The notes beneath the pieces were generated by a model. That model was not told the DNA's origin and ran no database searches. It worked only from the letters and a program-made list of their open reading frames with translations. From Candidatus Gastranaerophilales bacterium (GTDB taxonomy: Bacteria > Cyanobacteriota > Vampirovibrionia > Gastranaerophilales > Gastranaerophilaceae): DNA of 64,000 nucleotides. The DNA lies in contig CALUWJ010000004.1 in NCBI GenBank assembly GCA_944324455.1, positions 1-64,000 on the forward strand, read 5' to 3'. Shown here one piece after another: positions 43,765-54,208 of this stretch. Made by a program: the position numbers and the translations under genes. Position 1 is the first letter of the stretch; each line of letters opens with the position of its first letter.

Positions 43765-46230
43765 ATGCAGGTTTCATACGAATGGTTAAATGAATATGTT
43801 GAATTAGCAGGAATTACTCCTGAAGAAATTGCTCATAATTTAACAATGTCAGGTCTTGAGGTTGAAGAAATTGAATATAAAAAACCTGCTTTTACAAATA
43901 TTGTCAGTGCAAAAATTATAAAAATTGAAAATCATCCAAACGCAGATAAACTTCATCTTGTTACGCTTGATATAGGTGGAGTTGAAAAAAGAGTTGTTTG
44001 CGGAGCGCAAAATATTGAAATAGGTCAAATTATTCCTTATGCTTCTGTTGGCTCTAAAGTTTTAAACAGAAAAACAGGCGAACAATTTGAGCTTACTCCG
44101 GCTGTTATCAGAGGGGTTGAATCGCAAGGTATGTTATGTTCTCAAGATGAACTTGGTCTATCAGGTTTACAAGATGAGGACGGTATCTTAATTTTAAACA
44201 GATTATATGATAATGTTGAACTTAATCAGCCATTAGAAAAATTAATGAATTTATCTGATGAAGTTATTTTCCATACAGCACCAACAGCCAATCGAGGCGA
44301 TCAGATGAGCGTTGTTGGAATTGCAAGAGAATTAAGTGCATTATTCAATCGTCCTATGAAATTTAAAAAACCTCAAATTGAAGTTAATAATACAACTGAT
44401 TTTCAGGTAGAGATAAAAGATGATGAAGTTTGCAAATTTTATAGCGTTGCAATTTTAAAAAATCTTGTAACAAAACCATCTCCTGATTTTATTCAAAGAA
44501 GAATAACAGCAGCAGGCATGCGCCCAATTAACAACATAGTTGATATTACAAACTATGTTATGCTTGAATTTGGCACACCTCAACATGCTTTTGATTTTGA
44601 TAAATTGAATAATTATCTTTGTGTCAGATATGCAAAAGAAAATGAATCAATAATAACCATTGATGAAGTAGAAAGAAAATTAACTCCAAATCAAAGCGTT
44701 GTTATTGCAACAAAAGAAAACCCTGTATGTATAGGCGGTGTTTTTGGCGGGTTAAATTCTGAAATCGATTCTAATTCAAAAAACATAGCTCTTGAAGCTG
44801 CTTATTTTACTCCGCATACTAACCGTAAATCAGCTCGTTCTGTGGGATATCGCTCTGAAGCTTCATCAAGATATGAAAAAGGGATTGATATCGAAATGGT
44901 TACATTGGGCTTATATCGCTCTATTGAACTACTTCAAAAGTATGCAAATGCGCAATTAGAAGGAATTGCAAAAGCGGGTTGCGATAAATCACAAGATATT
45001 GAAATAACTTTAAGGAATTCTGAAGTTAAAAGAATTTTAGGGGTTGAAATTCCGCAAGAGCGCTCAATTCAAATTTTACAAAATCTTGGATTTGAATTGT
45101 TGGGAAAAAATGAACTTGCTGCAAAATTTAAAACCCCAAGTTATAGAATTGGCGATGTTGAAAGAGAAATCGACTTAATTGAAGAAATTTCAAGAATAGA
45201 CGGTTTTGATAAAATTTCGCCTGAACTTCCAAACATTAACCAAGGAGCAGATATAAGTTTTGATACGAAAACAATCAAAACAGTTAATGAATTAATGCTT
45301 TCTTATGGTTTTGATGAAATTATTACAAGCTCTCTAATCGGCAAAAATTTATGCAACACATATAATCAACCTCTTGATGATGAAGTTGCAATAAGGGTTA
45401 AAAATCCTCATAGTGAAGATTTTTCAACTTTAAGACAAAATTTATATCCTAATATGCTTGAAGTTGTTAAAAATAACTTTGACAATGGACAAAAGAATTT
45501 TAGACTATATGAAATTGGTAAAACATATATTCAAAAAACAACTCCAACACAAGATGATTCTGGTGTTTTAGAAACAAGAAAGCTTATAGGCTGTATTTTT
45601 GGAAATATAAATAATAGTTTAATTGTTAAAAAACAAGATGATTTTTACACACTAAAGGGTGTCTTGGAAAGTTTATTTGATAAATTAGGTTTATCAAAAA
45701 GAATAATATATAGTGCATTTTCTGATAATGATGCTAAAAATTATGAATTTATTCATCCGGCACAAGGCGCTATGATTTCTATTTTAGGTAAAAATAAAGA
45801 ACCGATAGGCTACATTGGTAAATTGCATCCGATTTTATCCGATAAATTAAAATTCAATCAAGCACTTTATATTTTTGAGATTAATCTTGAAGAAGTTATT
45901 TCTGCCATTAATCCGTCAACGGTAAAATATAAAAAATTACCTATATATGGCGCAGTTCAAAGAGATATTGCATTTAGTGCTCCAAAAGAAATAACTGTTG
46001 AAGAACTATATAAAGCAATTAAAAAATCAGCTGATAAAAATATATTTAAAGGTGCCAAAGTTTTTGATATCTATGAGGGTGAAAACATTGAAAAAGGCAA
46101 AAAATCTCTTGCTTTTAGAATAACCCTGCAAGACGATAATAAAACTTTAACCGATGATATAATTCAAGCAGAAATGACTAAAATCAGGGCTAATCTTGAA
46201 AAAAATATTGTTGGTTTATCTTTAAGATAA
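43765..46230 (+). CDS. pheT: Phenylalanyl-tRNA synthetase beta subunit
   Basis: An 821-aa PheT. Domains in order: N-terminal B1, tRNA-binding OB domain (about 40-150, HPNADKLHLVTLDIG and VVCGAQNI), B3/B4 editing (about 210-395), B5 (about 405-475), catalytic-like core (about 490-690) and a C-terminal FDX-ACB anticodon domain (about 725-821, YGAVQRDIAFSAP). Length is standard. pheS is not adjacent. Confidence 0.95.
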   Translation: MQVSYEWLNEYVELAGITPEEIAHNLTMSGLEVEEIEYKKPAFTNIVSAKIIKIENHPNADKLHLVTLDIGGVEKRVVCGAQNIEIGQIIPYASVGSKVLNRKTGEQFELTPAVIRGVESQGMLCSQDELGLSGLQDEDGILILNRLYDNVELNQPLEKLMNLSDEVIFHTAPTANRGDQMSVVGIARELSALFNRPMKFKKPQIEVNNTTDFQVEIKDDEVCKFYSVAILKNLVTKPSPDFIQRRITAAGMRPINNIVDITNYVMLEFGTPQHAFDFDKLNNYLCVRYAKENESIITIDEVERKLTPNQSVVIATKENPVCIGGVFGGLNSEIDSNSKNIALEAAYFTPHTNRKSARSVGYRSEASSRYEKGIDIEMVTLGLYRSIELLQKYANAQLEGIAKAGCDKSQDIEITLRNSEVKRILGVEIPQERSIQILQNLGFELLGKNELAAKFKTPSYRIGDVEREIDLIEEISRIDGFDKISPELPNINQGADISFDTKTIKTVNELMLSYGFDEIITSSLIGKNLCNTYNQPLDDEVAIRVKNPHSEDFSTLRQNLYPNMLEVVKNNFDNGQKNFRLYEIGKTYIQKTTPTQDDSGVLETRKLIGCIFGNINNSLIVKKQDDFYTLKGVLESLFDKLGLSKRIIYSAFSDNDAKNYEFIHPAQGAMISILGKNKEPIGYIGKLHPILSDKLKFNQALYIFEINLEEVISAINPSTVKYKKLPIYGAVQRDIAFSAPKEITVEELYKAIKKSADKNIFKGAKVFDIYEGENIEKGKKSLAFRITLQDDNKTLTDDIIQAEMTKIRANLEKNIVGLSLR

Positions 46231-46240
46231 AAGAGGCTTT

Positions 46241-47248
46241 ATGATACTTATAACAGGAGCAGCGGGTTATATCGGAAGTCATTGTGCTTTGAATTTTATC
46301 GAAAATAATCTTGATGATATAGTAATTTTTGATAATTTATCAACAGGGCATATTGAAACAGTTGAGCAGCTGCAAAAAGTCGCCCCCAAAATAAAATTTA
46401 TTAAAGGCGATTTAAGAAATAAAAATGAAATTGAAAATCTATTTAAAAAATTCAAAATAGATTTTGTAATTCATTTTGCAGCGTTGTCGCAAGTGGGTGA
46501 AAGTGTTGTTAATCCTGTTTTATATTATTCAAACAATGTTATTGGAACTATTAATCTATTAAATTCAATGGTTGAAAATAATGTTTTAAAAATTGTTTTT
46601 TCATCTACTGCAGCAACTTATGGTGAGCCAAAATATACTCCGATTGATGAAAATCATCCTCAAAACCCTATAAATCCTTATGGAAGCAGTAAATTGATGA
46701 TAGAAAAAATTATGGATGATTATGATAAAGCTTATAATTTAAAATCAATAAGATTAAGATATTTTAATGTTATAGGTGCTGATGAAAAAGCAAGAATAGG
46801 CGAATGGCATAATCCTGAAACACATCTTGTTCCAAACATTTTAAAATCAGCATTTAAAAAAGGTGATGAATTTAAAATTTTTGGTGATGATTATGATACA
46901 AAAGATGGCACTTGCATAAGAGATTATGTTGATGTAGTTGATTTAGCAAATGCCCATCGATTAGCTTATGAATATTTAAATAAAAACAATAAAACTGATG
47001 TTTTTAATTTAGGCACTCAAGAAGGGCAAAGTGTTAAAGAAATTTTTAATATTTCTCAAGAAGTTTTGAATAAAAAAATTGATTATAAAATTGTTCAAAA
47101 AAGAGAGGGTGATCCAAAAATTTTGCTTGCAAATTCATCTAAGGCCAAAGAAATTTTAAAATGGCAGCCTCAAAAAACTACCTTTGACAGCATTAAAAAT
47201 GCTTTTGAATGGGAAAAAATATTAAACAGTAAAAAAGCCTCAAATTAA
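46241..47248 (+). CDS. galE: UDP-glucose 4-epimerase
   Basis: A 335-aa extended SDR. The NAD motif GAAGYIGSH is at 6-14, the Ser side SSTAATYGE near 125, and the catalytic Tyr-Lys pair lies in NPYGSSKLMIEK near 149. It interconverts UDP-glucose and UDP-galactose for envelope polysaccharide. It is 10 bp downstream of pheT. Its last codons form part of a terminator hairpin. Confidence 0.9.
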   Translation: MILITGAAGYIGSHCALNFIENNLDDIVIFDNLSTGHIETVEQLQKVAPKIKFIKGDLRNKNEIENLFKKFKIDFVIHFAALSQVGESVVNPVLYYSNNVIGTINLLNSMVENNVLKIVFSSTAATYGEPKYTPIDENHPQNPINPYGSSKLMIEKIMDDYDKAYNLKSIRLRYFNVIGADEKARIGEWHNPETHLVPNILKSAFKKGDEFKIFGDDYDTKDGTCIRDYVDVVDLANAHRLAYEYLNKNNKTDVFNLGTQEGQSVKEIFNISQEVLNKKIDYKIVQKREGDPKILLANSSKAKEILKWQPQKTTFDSIKNAFEWEKILNSKKASN

Positions 47249-47258
47249 TGAGGCTTTT
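47233..47258 (+). terminator. galE terminator overlapping its last codons
   Basis: A 10-bp perfect stem (47233-47242 with 47249-47258) whose 6-nt loop (47243-47248) contains the galE TAA. The A-run on the left also allows use from the minus strand. Confidence 0.65.
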
Positions 47259-47261
47259 AAA

Positions 47262-47543
47262 TTATTTTTCTTCTGTGTTTGTTTGAATTCTGTCTTGATA
47301 GAAGTTTGTTTTTGGTTTTGGTTCTTCAAGAGATTTTAGGGCTGCTTCATAATCTAATTTTGCTGCTGCAGCTGCTTGCATTTTTCTTTGTTGTTCTTTT
47401 TTTAGTGCTGCTTCTCTTTTTTGACCTCTTAGAGTACCGTCATGGACAATATTTCTTCCTGTTGAATCATAAACAGTTCTTGCCATTGTTAAACCACTAA
47501 AAGCAAACATTAATAATAGTGATGAAATTAATATTTTTTTCAT
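47262..47543 (-). CDS. Small secreted charged protein, unknown
   Basis: A 93-aa protein with a signal peptide (MKKILISSLLLMFAFSGLTMA, cleavage near 21) and a Lys/Glu/Ala-rich helical mature region (KREAALKKEQQRKMQAAAAA). The ATG at 47543 follows a perfect GGAGG and is better than a GTG 12 nt upstream. It is probably periplasmic. No family recognised. Confidence 0.65.
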   Translation of the reverse strand: MKKILISSLLLMFAFSGLTMARTVYDSTGRNIVHDGTLRGQKREAALKKEQQRKMQAAAAAKLDYEAALKSLEEPKPKTNFYQDRIQTNTEEK

Positions 47544-47635
47544 ATTTTCCTCCACCTTTCACACAGATATTATAATACATGTTAAACCTAAAGATAAAAA
47601 TAATTTACTTATTTTTTTAATTAAATTAATCAAAC

Positions 47636-48304
47636 TTAATAATTGGTTTTTAATTTTTTTCTTAGTTCTTTATAATTTGGGCAATATTTTTCAACTTCTT
47701 TCCAGAAATTTTTTGAATGATTTTTAACCTTTGTATGACATAATTCATGAATTAAAACATAATCAATAACATCAAAATCATATTTCATAAGGTTAATATT
47801 TAAACTTATATTATTTTGATATGAACAGCTCCCAAAGCGTGTTCTTTGATTTCTTAGGGATGTTTTATTATATTTAAAATTAAATTTTTTGGCTAAAAAT
47901 TCTAATCTTTGAACAAGATAATTTTTTGCTTCAATTTTTAGAGCTTCAAGATAAGCTTTTGATAGTTCTTTTTGGATTTGATTAGATGAAAAATCCTCGC
48001 TTTTAGGATAATGAAAATGAATTATTCTATCTTTTTTAATTGTTTTTAGTTCATCAGATGGAATAATTTTTAAAGTATCAAATTTTGTTTTAAAATCTTG
48101 AGGGATGATTTTTTTATTTAGATTAAAGTTTTTAATTTTTTCAAAATTAGATATTAAAAATTCTCTTGCTGTTTTATATGGGCAGATATAGGGCATTGTA
48201 ACCAAAATAAAATCATCTTTTTTTAAAGAGATTTTAATTGATTTAGAAAAAACGTGTTTTTTATATTTTATTTGAAAATTCTCAATTGTTTCTGTTTTAT
48301 TCAT
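47636..48304 (-). CDS. YgjP/SprT-like zinc metallopeptidase (DUF45/M48-like)
   Basis: A 222-aa protein with the zinc motif HELCH near 178 in VLIHELCHTKVKNHS and the partner FWKEVEKYCPNYKELRKKL at the end; RFGSCS near 152 is also typical of the YgjP-like family. No signal peptide. Enzymatic role in vivo is unknown. It overlaps the R3H ATPase gene by 8 nt on the same strand, so the two are cotranscribed. Confidence 0.83.
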   Translation of the reverse strand: MNKTETIENFQIKYKKHVFSKSIKISLKKDDFILVTMPYICPYKTAREFLISNFEKIKNFNLNKKIIPQDFKTKFDTLKIIPSDELKTIKKDRIIHFHYPKSEDFSSNQIQKELSKAYLEALKIEAKNYLVQRLEFLAKKFNFKYNKTSLRNQRTRFGSCSYQNNISLNINLMKYDFDVIDYVLIHELCHTKVKNHSKNFWKEVEKYCPNYKELRKKLKTNY

Positions 48305-49892
48305 CTTTAAAGATTTTTAGGTGTCTTAAATTTCCTTCTCCGATGCTGATAGAGCGATAGCCATGGGCTTCAACAAGCTCGTGTTGAAGTTTTCTTATTT
48401 GTTTATCTTGCGGTTCAAGCTCAATTACTTCAGCGCCTTCCGATAATTTTGCAATGGCTGCATTTGTTTCATCTAAAGCCAGTTCGGCTGTGTCTTTATA
48501 GTTTGTTAAAGAATGAACTTCTTGATTTTCTTGAGTTAAATTAAGTGCTTCTTTTAAAACTCTTTGAATTTGACTCATGGAGTTTGTTCTAACAAAAAAT
48601 ACGGGTAAATGATATTCATTTGCAGTTGCAAGAATTTTTGTTCCGCCTTTTGCAAAGTTTTTGTGTGCTATTACAAAATCAGCTTCTTCAACATTTCTGA
48701 CGATTTGCGCGTCTATATCCAGTCTTTCAATTAATTTATCGACAATAGAGCGAGAAACGGCGTAAATATAGATTTTTTTATGTTTTTTATTTTCTTGAAT
48801 GTATTTTTGTCTGTTAAAATTAAAGCTTAGCGAGGATTGAGAATTGTTTTGTGCTTTATTATCTAATTCTTCAACTTTTTTTAATATGTTTATTTCAGGT
48901 TTTTTTTCTTTGTAGTTTTCATCTACTTTTCTTATTTCAGGTGTAATCGGCCAGCCTCTTAAAATATAATCAACGGCCGTTGCAGAGTCTTTATAAATAG
49001 CTAGAGTATTTCTATCTATAATTTCAATTACAATATCAAAAGTGGGTTGCTTTTGTCTTTCTAATACTGTTTTTTGGCAGCCTCTGTGTTTTGCTTCGTC
49101 ATCTCCTAAAGTAACTGTATCAATTCCGCCAATTAAATCAGATAATGTCGGGTTTTTGATTAAGTTATCGAGAGTATTACCATGGGCGGTTGCAATAAGC
49201 ATAACACCACGTTCTGCTATTGTTCTTGCGGCTTGAGCTTCTTGTTCTGTTCCGATTTCATCAACCACAATAACTTCAGGAGTATGATTTTCAACGGCTT
49301 CAATCATGATGTCTTTTTGAAATTCTGGTTGTGAAACTTGCATTCTTCTTGCTTTTCCGATGGCAGGGTGTGCAACATCGCCATCGCCTGCTATTTCATT
49401 AGATGTATCAACTACAACAACACGTTTAGCTAATTCATCTGCCATTAAACGAGTGATTTCTCTTAATTTTGTAGTTTTTCCAACTCCGGGGCGACCCAAA
49501 AATAAAATTGATTTATTTTGAATAACAAAGTCTTTAATACATTCGATTGTGCCTGTGATAACTCTGCCTATTCTGCAGGTTAAACCTACAATTTTTCCTT
49601 GTCTGTTTCTTATAGCGCTAATTCTATGGAGTGTTCCTGCAATTCCAGAGCGATTATCAGAAGTAAACTCGGGAAGCTGTTTTGTGATGTAATCTAGGTC
49701 TTCTCTTGTAACTGTGTCAGAGCCTAGGGAGATTATTTTTCCGTTTCCAAGGCGGATTTCAGGTATTCTTCCGATATCTAATACAATTTCTATGGCATCA
49801 TCCAAAAGCCCCTGTTGAATATTTCTTTTGATTTTTAGGGGTAATATTTCTATTAATTTTTCAATGTCGTTTTGAAATTGGACTTCGCTCAT
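48297..49892 (-). CDS. AAA ATPase with R3H domain (Ycf45/SpoIIIAA-like)
   Basis: A 531-aa protein with a ring ATPase core (about 115-270) related to SpoIIIAA and chloroplast Ycf45. Walker A GRPGVGKTT is at 133-141, Walker B EVIVVDEIGTEQEAQA near 206, and GVMLIATAHGNTLDNL near 229. The C-terminal part carries an R3H-type nucleic-acid-binding segment (about 460-531, ELVEAHGYRSISIGEG). This architecture is widespread in cyanobacteria; its exact task is not established. Confidence 0.87.
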   Translation of the reverse strand: MSEVQFQNDIEKLIEILPLKIKRNIQQGLLDDAIEIVLDIGRIPEIRLGNGKIISLGSDTVTREDLDYITKQLPEFTSDNRSGIAGTLHRISAIRNRQGKIVGLTCRIGRVITGTIECIKDFVIQNKSILFLGRPGVGKTTKLREITRLMADELAKRVVVVDTSNEIAGDGDVAHPAIGKARRMQVSQPEFQKDIMIEAVENHTPEVIVVDEIGTEQEAQAARTIAERGVMLIATAHGNTLDNLIKNPTLSDLIGGIDTVTLGDDEAKHRGCQKTVLERQKQPTFDIVIEIIDRNTLAIYKDSATAVDYILRGWPITPEIRKVDENYKEKKPEINILKKVEELDNKAQNNSQSSLSFNFNRQKYIQENKKHKKIYIYAVSRSIVDKLIERLDIDAQIVRNVEEADFVIAHKNFAKGGTKILATANEYHLPVFFVRTNSMSQIQRVLKEALNLTQENQEVHSLTNYKDTAELALDETNAAIAKLSEGAEVIELEPQDKQIRKLQHELVEAHGYRSISIGEGNLRHLKIFKDE

Positions 49893-50010
49893 TTTCCTTT
49901 TGACCTTTTTACCTATCTATTAATATAATGCCCGATTTAAATTTTCAATCATCATTATTTCTATATTTTTTTGTAACAGTTTGAAATAATGTATTTATAA
50001 CACTTTCAAA

Positions 50011-51102
50011 TTAATTGTTAAATCTAAATACCATTATATCTCCGTCTTGAACAACATAGTCTTTTCCTTCAAGACGAGCAACGCCTTTTTCCCTTGCAGC
50101 TGCCCAAGAGCCTGCTGAAATAAAGTCGTCATAAGAAACAACTTCGGCTTTAATAAAACCTTTTTCAAAGTCGGTATGGATAACTCCTGCTGCTTTTGGA
50201 GCTTTTGTGCCTTTTGTTATTGTCCAAGCACGAACTTCTTTTTCGCCTGCTGTTATATATGTTCTTAAATTTAAAATATCATAAGCAGATTTAATCATTT
50301 GTTCTATGCCGGAGTTTTTAATTCCCAGTTCATTTAGGTAATTTTTCGCTTCTTGTTCACCAAGATCAACCAATTCTTCTTCTAAATTAGCGCAAATTAA
50401 AACCATTTGAGCATTTTTTCCAATATGTTCTTTAACTTTTTTGGTGTAATCGTTTCCTTTTAATAAATCAACTTCTGAAACATTAGCGCAATAAATAACA
50501 GGTTTTGACATTAATAAATGGCAAAAATGGAGAGCTTTTTTCTCATCTTCACTAAAGTCAGAGGAATCTATAAATTGACCTTTTTCAAGAAATGGCATAC
50601 ATTTTTGTATAACACTATCTTGAATTTTAGCTTCTTTATCGCCTGATTTAACTTGTTTTGAAATTCTTTTTGAAATATTTTCTAACGTAGCTATATCAGC
50701 TAAAGCAAGTTCCATGTTAATTGTTTCAATATCATCAACAGGGTCAACTTTTCCATTAACATGGATTGTATTTACATCATCAAAACATCTTACAACCTGA
50801 ACAATGGCATCTACTTCTCTGATGTTGTGCAAGAATTGATTTCCAAGACCTTCACCTTTAGAAGCACCTTTTACAAGTCCTGCAATATCAACAAATTCAA
50901 TTGCTGTCGGAATGACAGTTTCAGTGTGTACAAGGTCTTTTAATTTATATAATCTTTCATCAGGAACATTAACAACTCCAACATTAGGCTCAATTGTGCA
51001 AAATGGGTAATTTGCACTTTGGGCGTTTTTTGAATTGGTTAGCGCATTAAATAAAGTTGATTTACCAACGTTTGGGAGTCCTACTATTCCTACTTTTAAC
51101 AT
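50011..51102 (-). CDS. ychF: Obg-family GTPase/ATPase YchF
   Basis: A 363-aa YchF (OLA1 family). Motifs: VGLPNVGKSTLFN (G1), VDIAGLVKGASKGEGLGNQFL region (G3; family DIAGLV), and ANVSEVDL in place of NKxD, which explains the ATP preference of the family. A coiled-coil arm and a C-terminal TGS domain (about 280-363) follow. It binds ribosomes and takes part in stress responses. Confidence 0.95.
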   Translation of the reverse strand: MLKVGIVGLPNVGKSTLFNALTNSKNAQSANYPFCTIEPNVGVVNVPDERLYKLKDLVHTETVIPTAIEFVDIAGLVKGASKGEGLGNQFLHNIREVDAIVQVVRCFDDVNTIHVNGKVDPVDDIETINMELALADIATLENISKRISKQVKSGDKEAKIQDSVIQKCMPFLEKGQFIDSSDFSEDEKKALHFCHLLMSKPVIYCANVSEVDLLKGNDYTKKVKEHIGKNAQMVLICANLEEELVDLGEQEAKNYLNELGIKNSGIEQMIKSAYDILNLRTYITAGEKEVRAWTITKGTKAPKAAGVIHTDFEKGFIKAEVVSYDDFISAGSWAAAREKGVARLEGKDYVVQDGDIMVFRFNN

Positions 51103-51153
51103 TTTATTTTCCTTTTATCTTTCTTTTATCCTGTTTTAGCTTAATTTTAGCAC

Positions 51154-51194
51154 AAAAAAACAGCTCTTAAAATTAATTAAGAGCTGTTTTTAGG
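51154..51194 (-). terminator. Terminator of the phosphofructokinase gene
   Basis: A 14-bp perfect stem (51157-51170 with 51177-51190), 6-nt loop and a minus-strand T-tract, starting 13 bp after the stop at 51203. Confidence 0.8.
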
Positions 51195-51202
51195 ATTTGA
51201 TT

Positions 51203-52882
51203 TTATACGTTAACAAGCTGTTTTTCTTGTTCTAGTTGTAGTGTGATTGTTGTATTATCACATACATTTGATGGACCAAAGTATTGAATTGCTCCAGGGA
51301 AAATGTAGCAATCTTCTTTTGCCCATTTATCTCTGTTGTCTTTTAAGGCTTTAAAAGGAGCACCATCTAAATCAACAAGAGCTTTTTTAATTACAGGTTT
51401 CATTTCGCCATGGCGACGTTCCATATTCATCATCATAGTTAGAGGAACACCCCCTGCAACCCATTCTGAAGCAGGTTTTGTTGTGTTTTTAATTGATGAT
51501 AAGTATCCTGTTAAGCCTGATTGAACAAGTGCAAATGCGTTATAGCCAAGTGAATAGCAATAATCAGCATCAAAGTTTGATGGCATTGCGCATCTTCCTT
51601 CATAACCGAAGAAATGAGCTTGGTCAGCGAATTTGCCTTTATATGAACCTTGTTTTTTCATTTCTTCAAGTTTTTCTCTAACCATTTCAATTAACAGTTT
51701 TTCTGTTTCGATTTTTGAAACTTGAACATTGCCATGCGGGTCTCTATCCATTAATAATTGAGCTTTAATTTGAGATGGAAGAGAATTGAATAAATTAGCG
51801 CTTTCCATATCAAGTTTAGATACGATAATTTCATATTTTTTATCTTGAGAAGCGGATTTATAGCTTTCATCTTTTTCTAAGGTTGCAAGTAAATCATTTA
51901 GAGATGCAATCATAACTTTCATTTCAGGAATAAATTCAATTAAACCCTCAGGAATTAATGCTGTACCAAAGTTTTTACCTGCATTACCTCTTTGAGCAAT
52001 AATTGTAGCCATGTATGAAACAATTTCATTTAGTGATTGTTTTTTAGCTTCAACTTCTTCACCGATTAAAGTGATGTTTGGTTGGGTTTGTAGAGCAACT
52101 TCAAGACAAACGTGAGAAGCGCTTCTACCCATTAATTTAATGAAGTGCCAATATTTTTTAGCGGAATTAGCATCTCTTTGGATGTTTCCGATTAATTCAG
52201 CATAAGTTTTTGTTGCTGTATCAAAACCAAATGAAATTTCAATTTGTTCATTTTTTAAGTCACCGTCTATTGTTTTAGGGCATCCGATTACGCTTATTCC
52301 TGTGTTGTTTTCAGCCATCCATTCAGCTAAAAGGCAAGCGTTTGTATTTGAATCATCTCCGCCTATGATAACAATAGCGCCAATGTTTAGTTTTTTGCAA
52401 ACTTCTAGGGCTTTTTTAAATTGGTCTTGCGTTTCTAATTTTGTTCTGCCTGACCCAATGATATCAAAACCGCCTGTATTTCTGTATGCATCAATGATTT
52501 CATCAGTTATTTCAATATATTTACCGTCAACAATACCTGATGGACCGCCTAAGAAACCATATAGTTTATTTTCTTTATTTGCTGTTTTTAATGCGTCAAA
52601 TAAACCGGCTATAACATTGTGTCCTCCGGGAGCTTGTCCGCCTGATAGGATTACGCCAAGGTTTTTTGGTTCATCTGATAAGTCTTTTCCTTGTGTAGCG
52701 AATTTTGCAATAGGTTTAGAATATACATGCGGAAAAAGATTTTTAATATCTTCTTTGTTTCCCATTGCTTCTGTTTCAGAGCCAAGTGTAAGTTTAATAT
52801 TTTTAATGCCGTTTGCTAAAGCACCTGCTAATTTAGGTTTATAAGCAAGTCTTTCTTTTTGTAGAGGTGAAATATCTCTCAT
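51203..52882 (-). CDS. pfp: Diphosphate-fructose-6-phosphate 1-phosphotransferase
   Basis: A 559-aa long-clade [19 protein letters not shown] near 76 and [15 protein letters not shown] near 174 carry the Asp that excludes ATP and favours PPi; [10 protein letters not shown] near 203 provides the catalytic Asp and Lys. The enzyme works reversibly in glycolysis and saves ATP, fitting a fermentative organism. AGGAG precedes the ATG at 52882. Confidence 0.9.
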   Translation of the reverse strand: MRDISPLQKERLAYKPKLAGALANGIKNIKLTLGSETEAMGNKEDIKNLFPHVYSKPIAKFATQGKDLSDEPKNLGVILSGGQAPGGHNVIAGLFDALKTANKENKLYGFLGGPSGIVDGKYIEITDEIIDAYRNTGGFDIIGSGRTKLETQDQFKKALEVCKKLNIGAIVIIGGDDSNTNACLLAEWMAENNTGISVIGCPKTIDGDLKNEQIEISFGFDTATKTYAELIGNIQRDANSAKKYWHFIKLMGRSASHVCLEVALQTQPNITLIGEEVEAKKQSLNEIVSYMATIIAQRGNAGKNFGTALIPEGLIEFIPEMKVMIASLNDLLATLEKDESYKSASQDKKYEIIVSKLDMESANLFNSLPSQIKAQLLMDRDPHGNVQVSKIETEKLLIEMVREKLEEMKKQGSYKGKFADQAHFFGYEGRCAMPSNFDADYCYSLGYNAFALVQSGLTGYLSSIKNTTKPASEWVAGGVPLTMMMNMERRHGEMKPVIKKALVDLDGAPFKALKDNRDKWAKEDCYIFPGAIQYFGPSNVCDNTTITLQLEQEKQLVNV

Positions 52883-52954
52883 AACTAATCTCCTATATGT
52901 TTATGATTTGATTATTGCACAAAAATTTGTTTTTATAAACTATGATTTTAATGT

Positions 52955-52960
52955 TATAAT
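52955..52960 (+). promoter_or_regulatory. -10 box close to the porin-like gene start
   Basis: TATAAT inside ATGTTATAAT, ending 13 nt before the ATG. The same ATGTTATAAT occurs upstream of ispG (28957-28966). Confidence 0.4.
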
Positions 52961-52973
52961 TATTTCCTAAAAT

Positions 52974-54167
52974 ATGATAAGCAAATTAAAAATATTTTTA
53001 ATAACCCTGTTAATTTCTTTTAGTCCGTGTTGTGCTTTGGTTGATGATTTTGATGATAAAAAGGACTTATCTAAAACTAAGCCAAACGAAAATAAAGAAA
53101 CTTTTTTTGATAAAATAATAACTCTTGATGAAACAATAGACGGCGATTCAATTAAAGGTGTTGTATATGATGATGACCCTTTTGAAAAAGATTTTAAACT
53201 TTTTGCTGAAAAAACTTTTGCTGATAAAAAAACAATTAATTTTAGAGATACTTTTGTTGATGAAATATCAGGAGAATTGAGATTTCAGGGTGTTTGGGGA
53301 TTGGATAGGTTAGGCGATAACATAAGCTCAACATATCCGTTTGATATTAACGGTGTAATTGAATCTAAATTTTTGAAAAACAAATATCGCTTTTTTACAG
53401 AATACGCATTTGCTCGTGATACAAGTGATATGGATAATGAATTTTTTGGAAAATTTTCAAATCTTTATATAGAAAAAAAATTTAGTGATAACCATAAAAT
53501 GAGAGTCGGTACATCTCGCTCGCCTATTGGTTTAGAAGGCTCTATGAGTTCTTTTTCTTTGCCGTTTGTTAATAGAGCGCAAATTTCAAGAAATTTTGGA
53601 GACGCTATTTCAACAGGTGTTTCTTTTATTGGTAAAAAAAATGGTTTTGAATATAATGCGGGTGGTTATACAAGTACAAGATTTTCTCAAGGTTTTAAAG
53701 ACGGGGCAGAATTTATAGGAAGAATTGGTTATGCTCCATTTCATAAACAAGATAATCCTCTAAAGCATTTAAAAATATATACAGGAGCAGATATAGGGCA
53801 TAGAGGAGAAAATTATGGAGTATATTCAACAGCGCTAACTTATGAATATAAAAAATTTCTTATGAATTTTGAATACGCTTATGCAGATGGTTCAAATGGA
53901 GATTATTATAATCCAAATTCTCAACAGGGCTTTTTTACGACTCTAGGATGGAATTTTACTCCTAAATTACAAGCTTTATTTAGATATGATTATTTTGACC
54001 CAAATACAAATATCGGTTCAGATTCAATAAGTGAATATAGTGTTGGATTAAATTATTTTATTTTTGAACAGAGATTAAAATTTGCAATAAATTATGTATT
54101 TTCTGATAATAAATACAATAATTCAAACAGTAATGCAATTTATTTTCTGACCCAATTTTTCATATAA
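52974..54167 (+). CDS. Outer-membrane beta-barrel (porin-like) protein
   Basis: A 397-aa secreted protein: signal peptide (about 1-22, ending SPCCA), an acidic linker (23-85), then alternating hydrophobic/aromatic strands (about 90-397) such as YRFFTEYAFARD and FEYAYADGS, ending in Phe-Ile after FLTQ. This pattern and the terminal aromatic-rich strand are typical of outer-membrane barrels. It supports a diderm envelope. Substrate unknown. Confidence 0.7.
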   Translation: MISKLKIFLITLLISFSPCCALVDDFDDKKDLSKTKPNENKETFFDKIITLDETIDGDSIKGVVYDDDPFEKDFKLFAEKTFADKKTINFRDTFVDEISGELRFQGVWGLDRLGDNISSTYPFDINGVIESKFLKNKYRFFTEYAFARDTSDMDNEFFGKFSNLYIEKKFSDNHKMRVGTSRSPIGLEGSMSSFSLPFVNRAQISRNFGDAISTGVSFIGKKNGFEYNAGGYTSTRFSQGFKDGAEFIGRIGYAPFHKQDNPLKHLKIYTGADIGHRGENYGVYSTALTYEYKKFLMNFEYAYADGSNGDYYNPNSQQGFFTTLGWNFTPKLQALFRYDYFDPNTNIGSDSISEYSVGLNYFIFEQRLKFAINYVFSDNKYNNSNSNAIYFLTQFFI

Positions 54168-54208
54168 TGAAATTGATTTTATTTATTATCTGACCTAGAA
54201 TATCTGTT

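Noticed and set aside
52302-52844. 180-codon plus-strand ORF
   Set aside because: It lies wholly inside the well-supported PPi-phosphofructokinase gene on the other strand and shows no family features.
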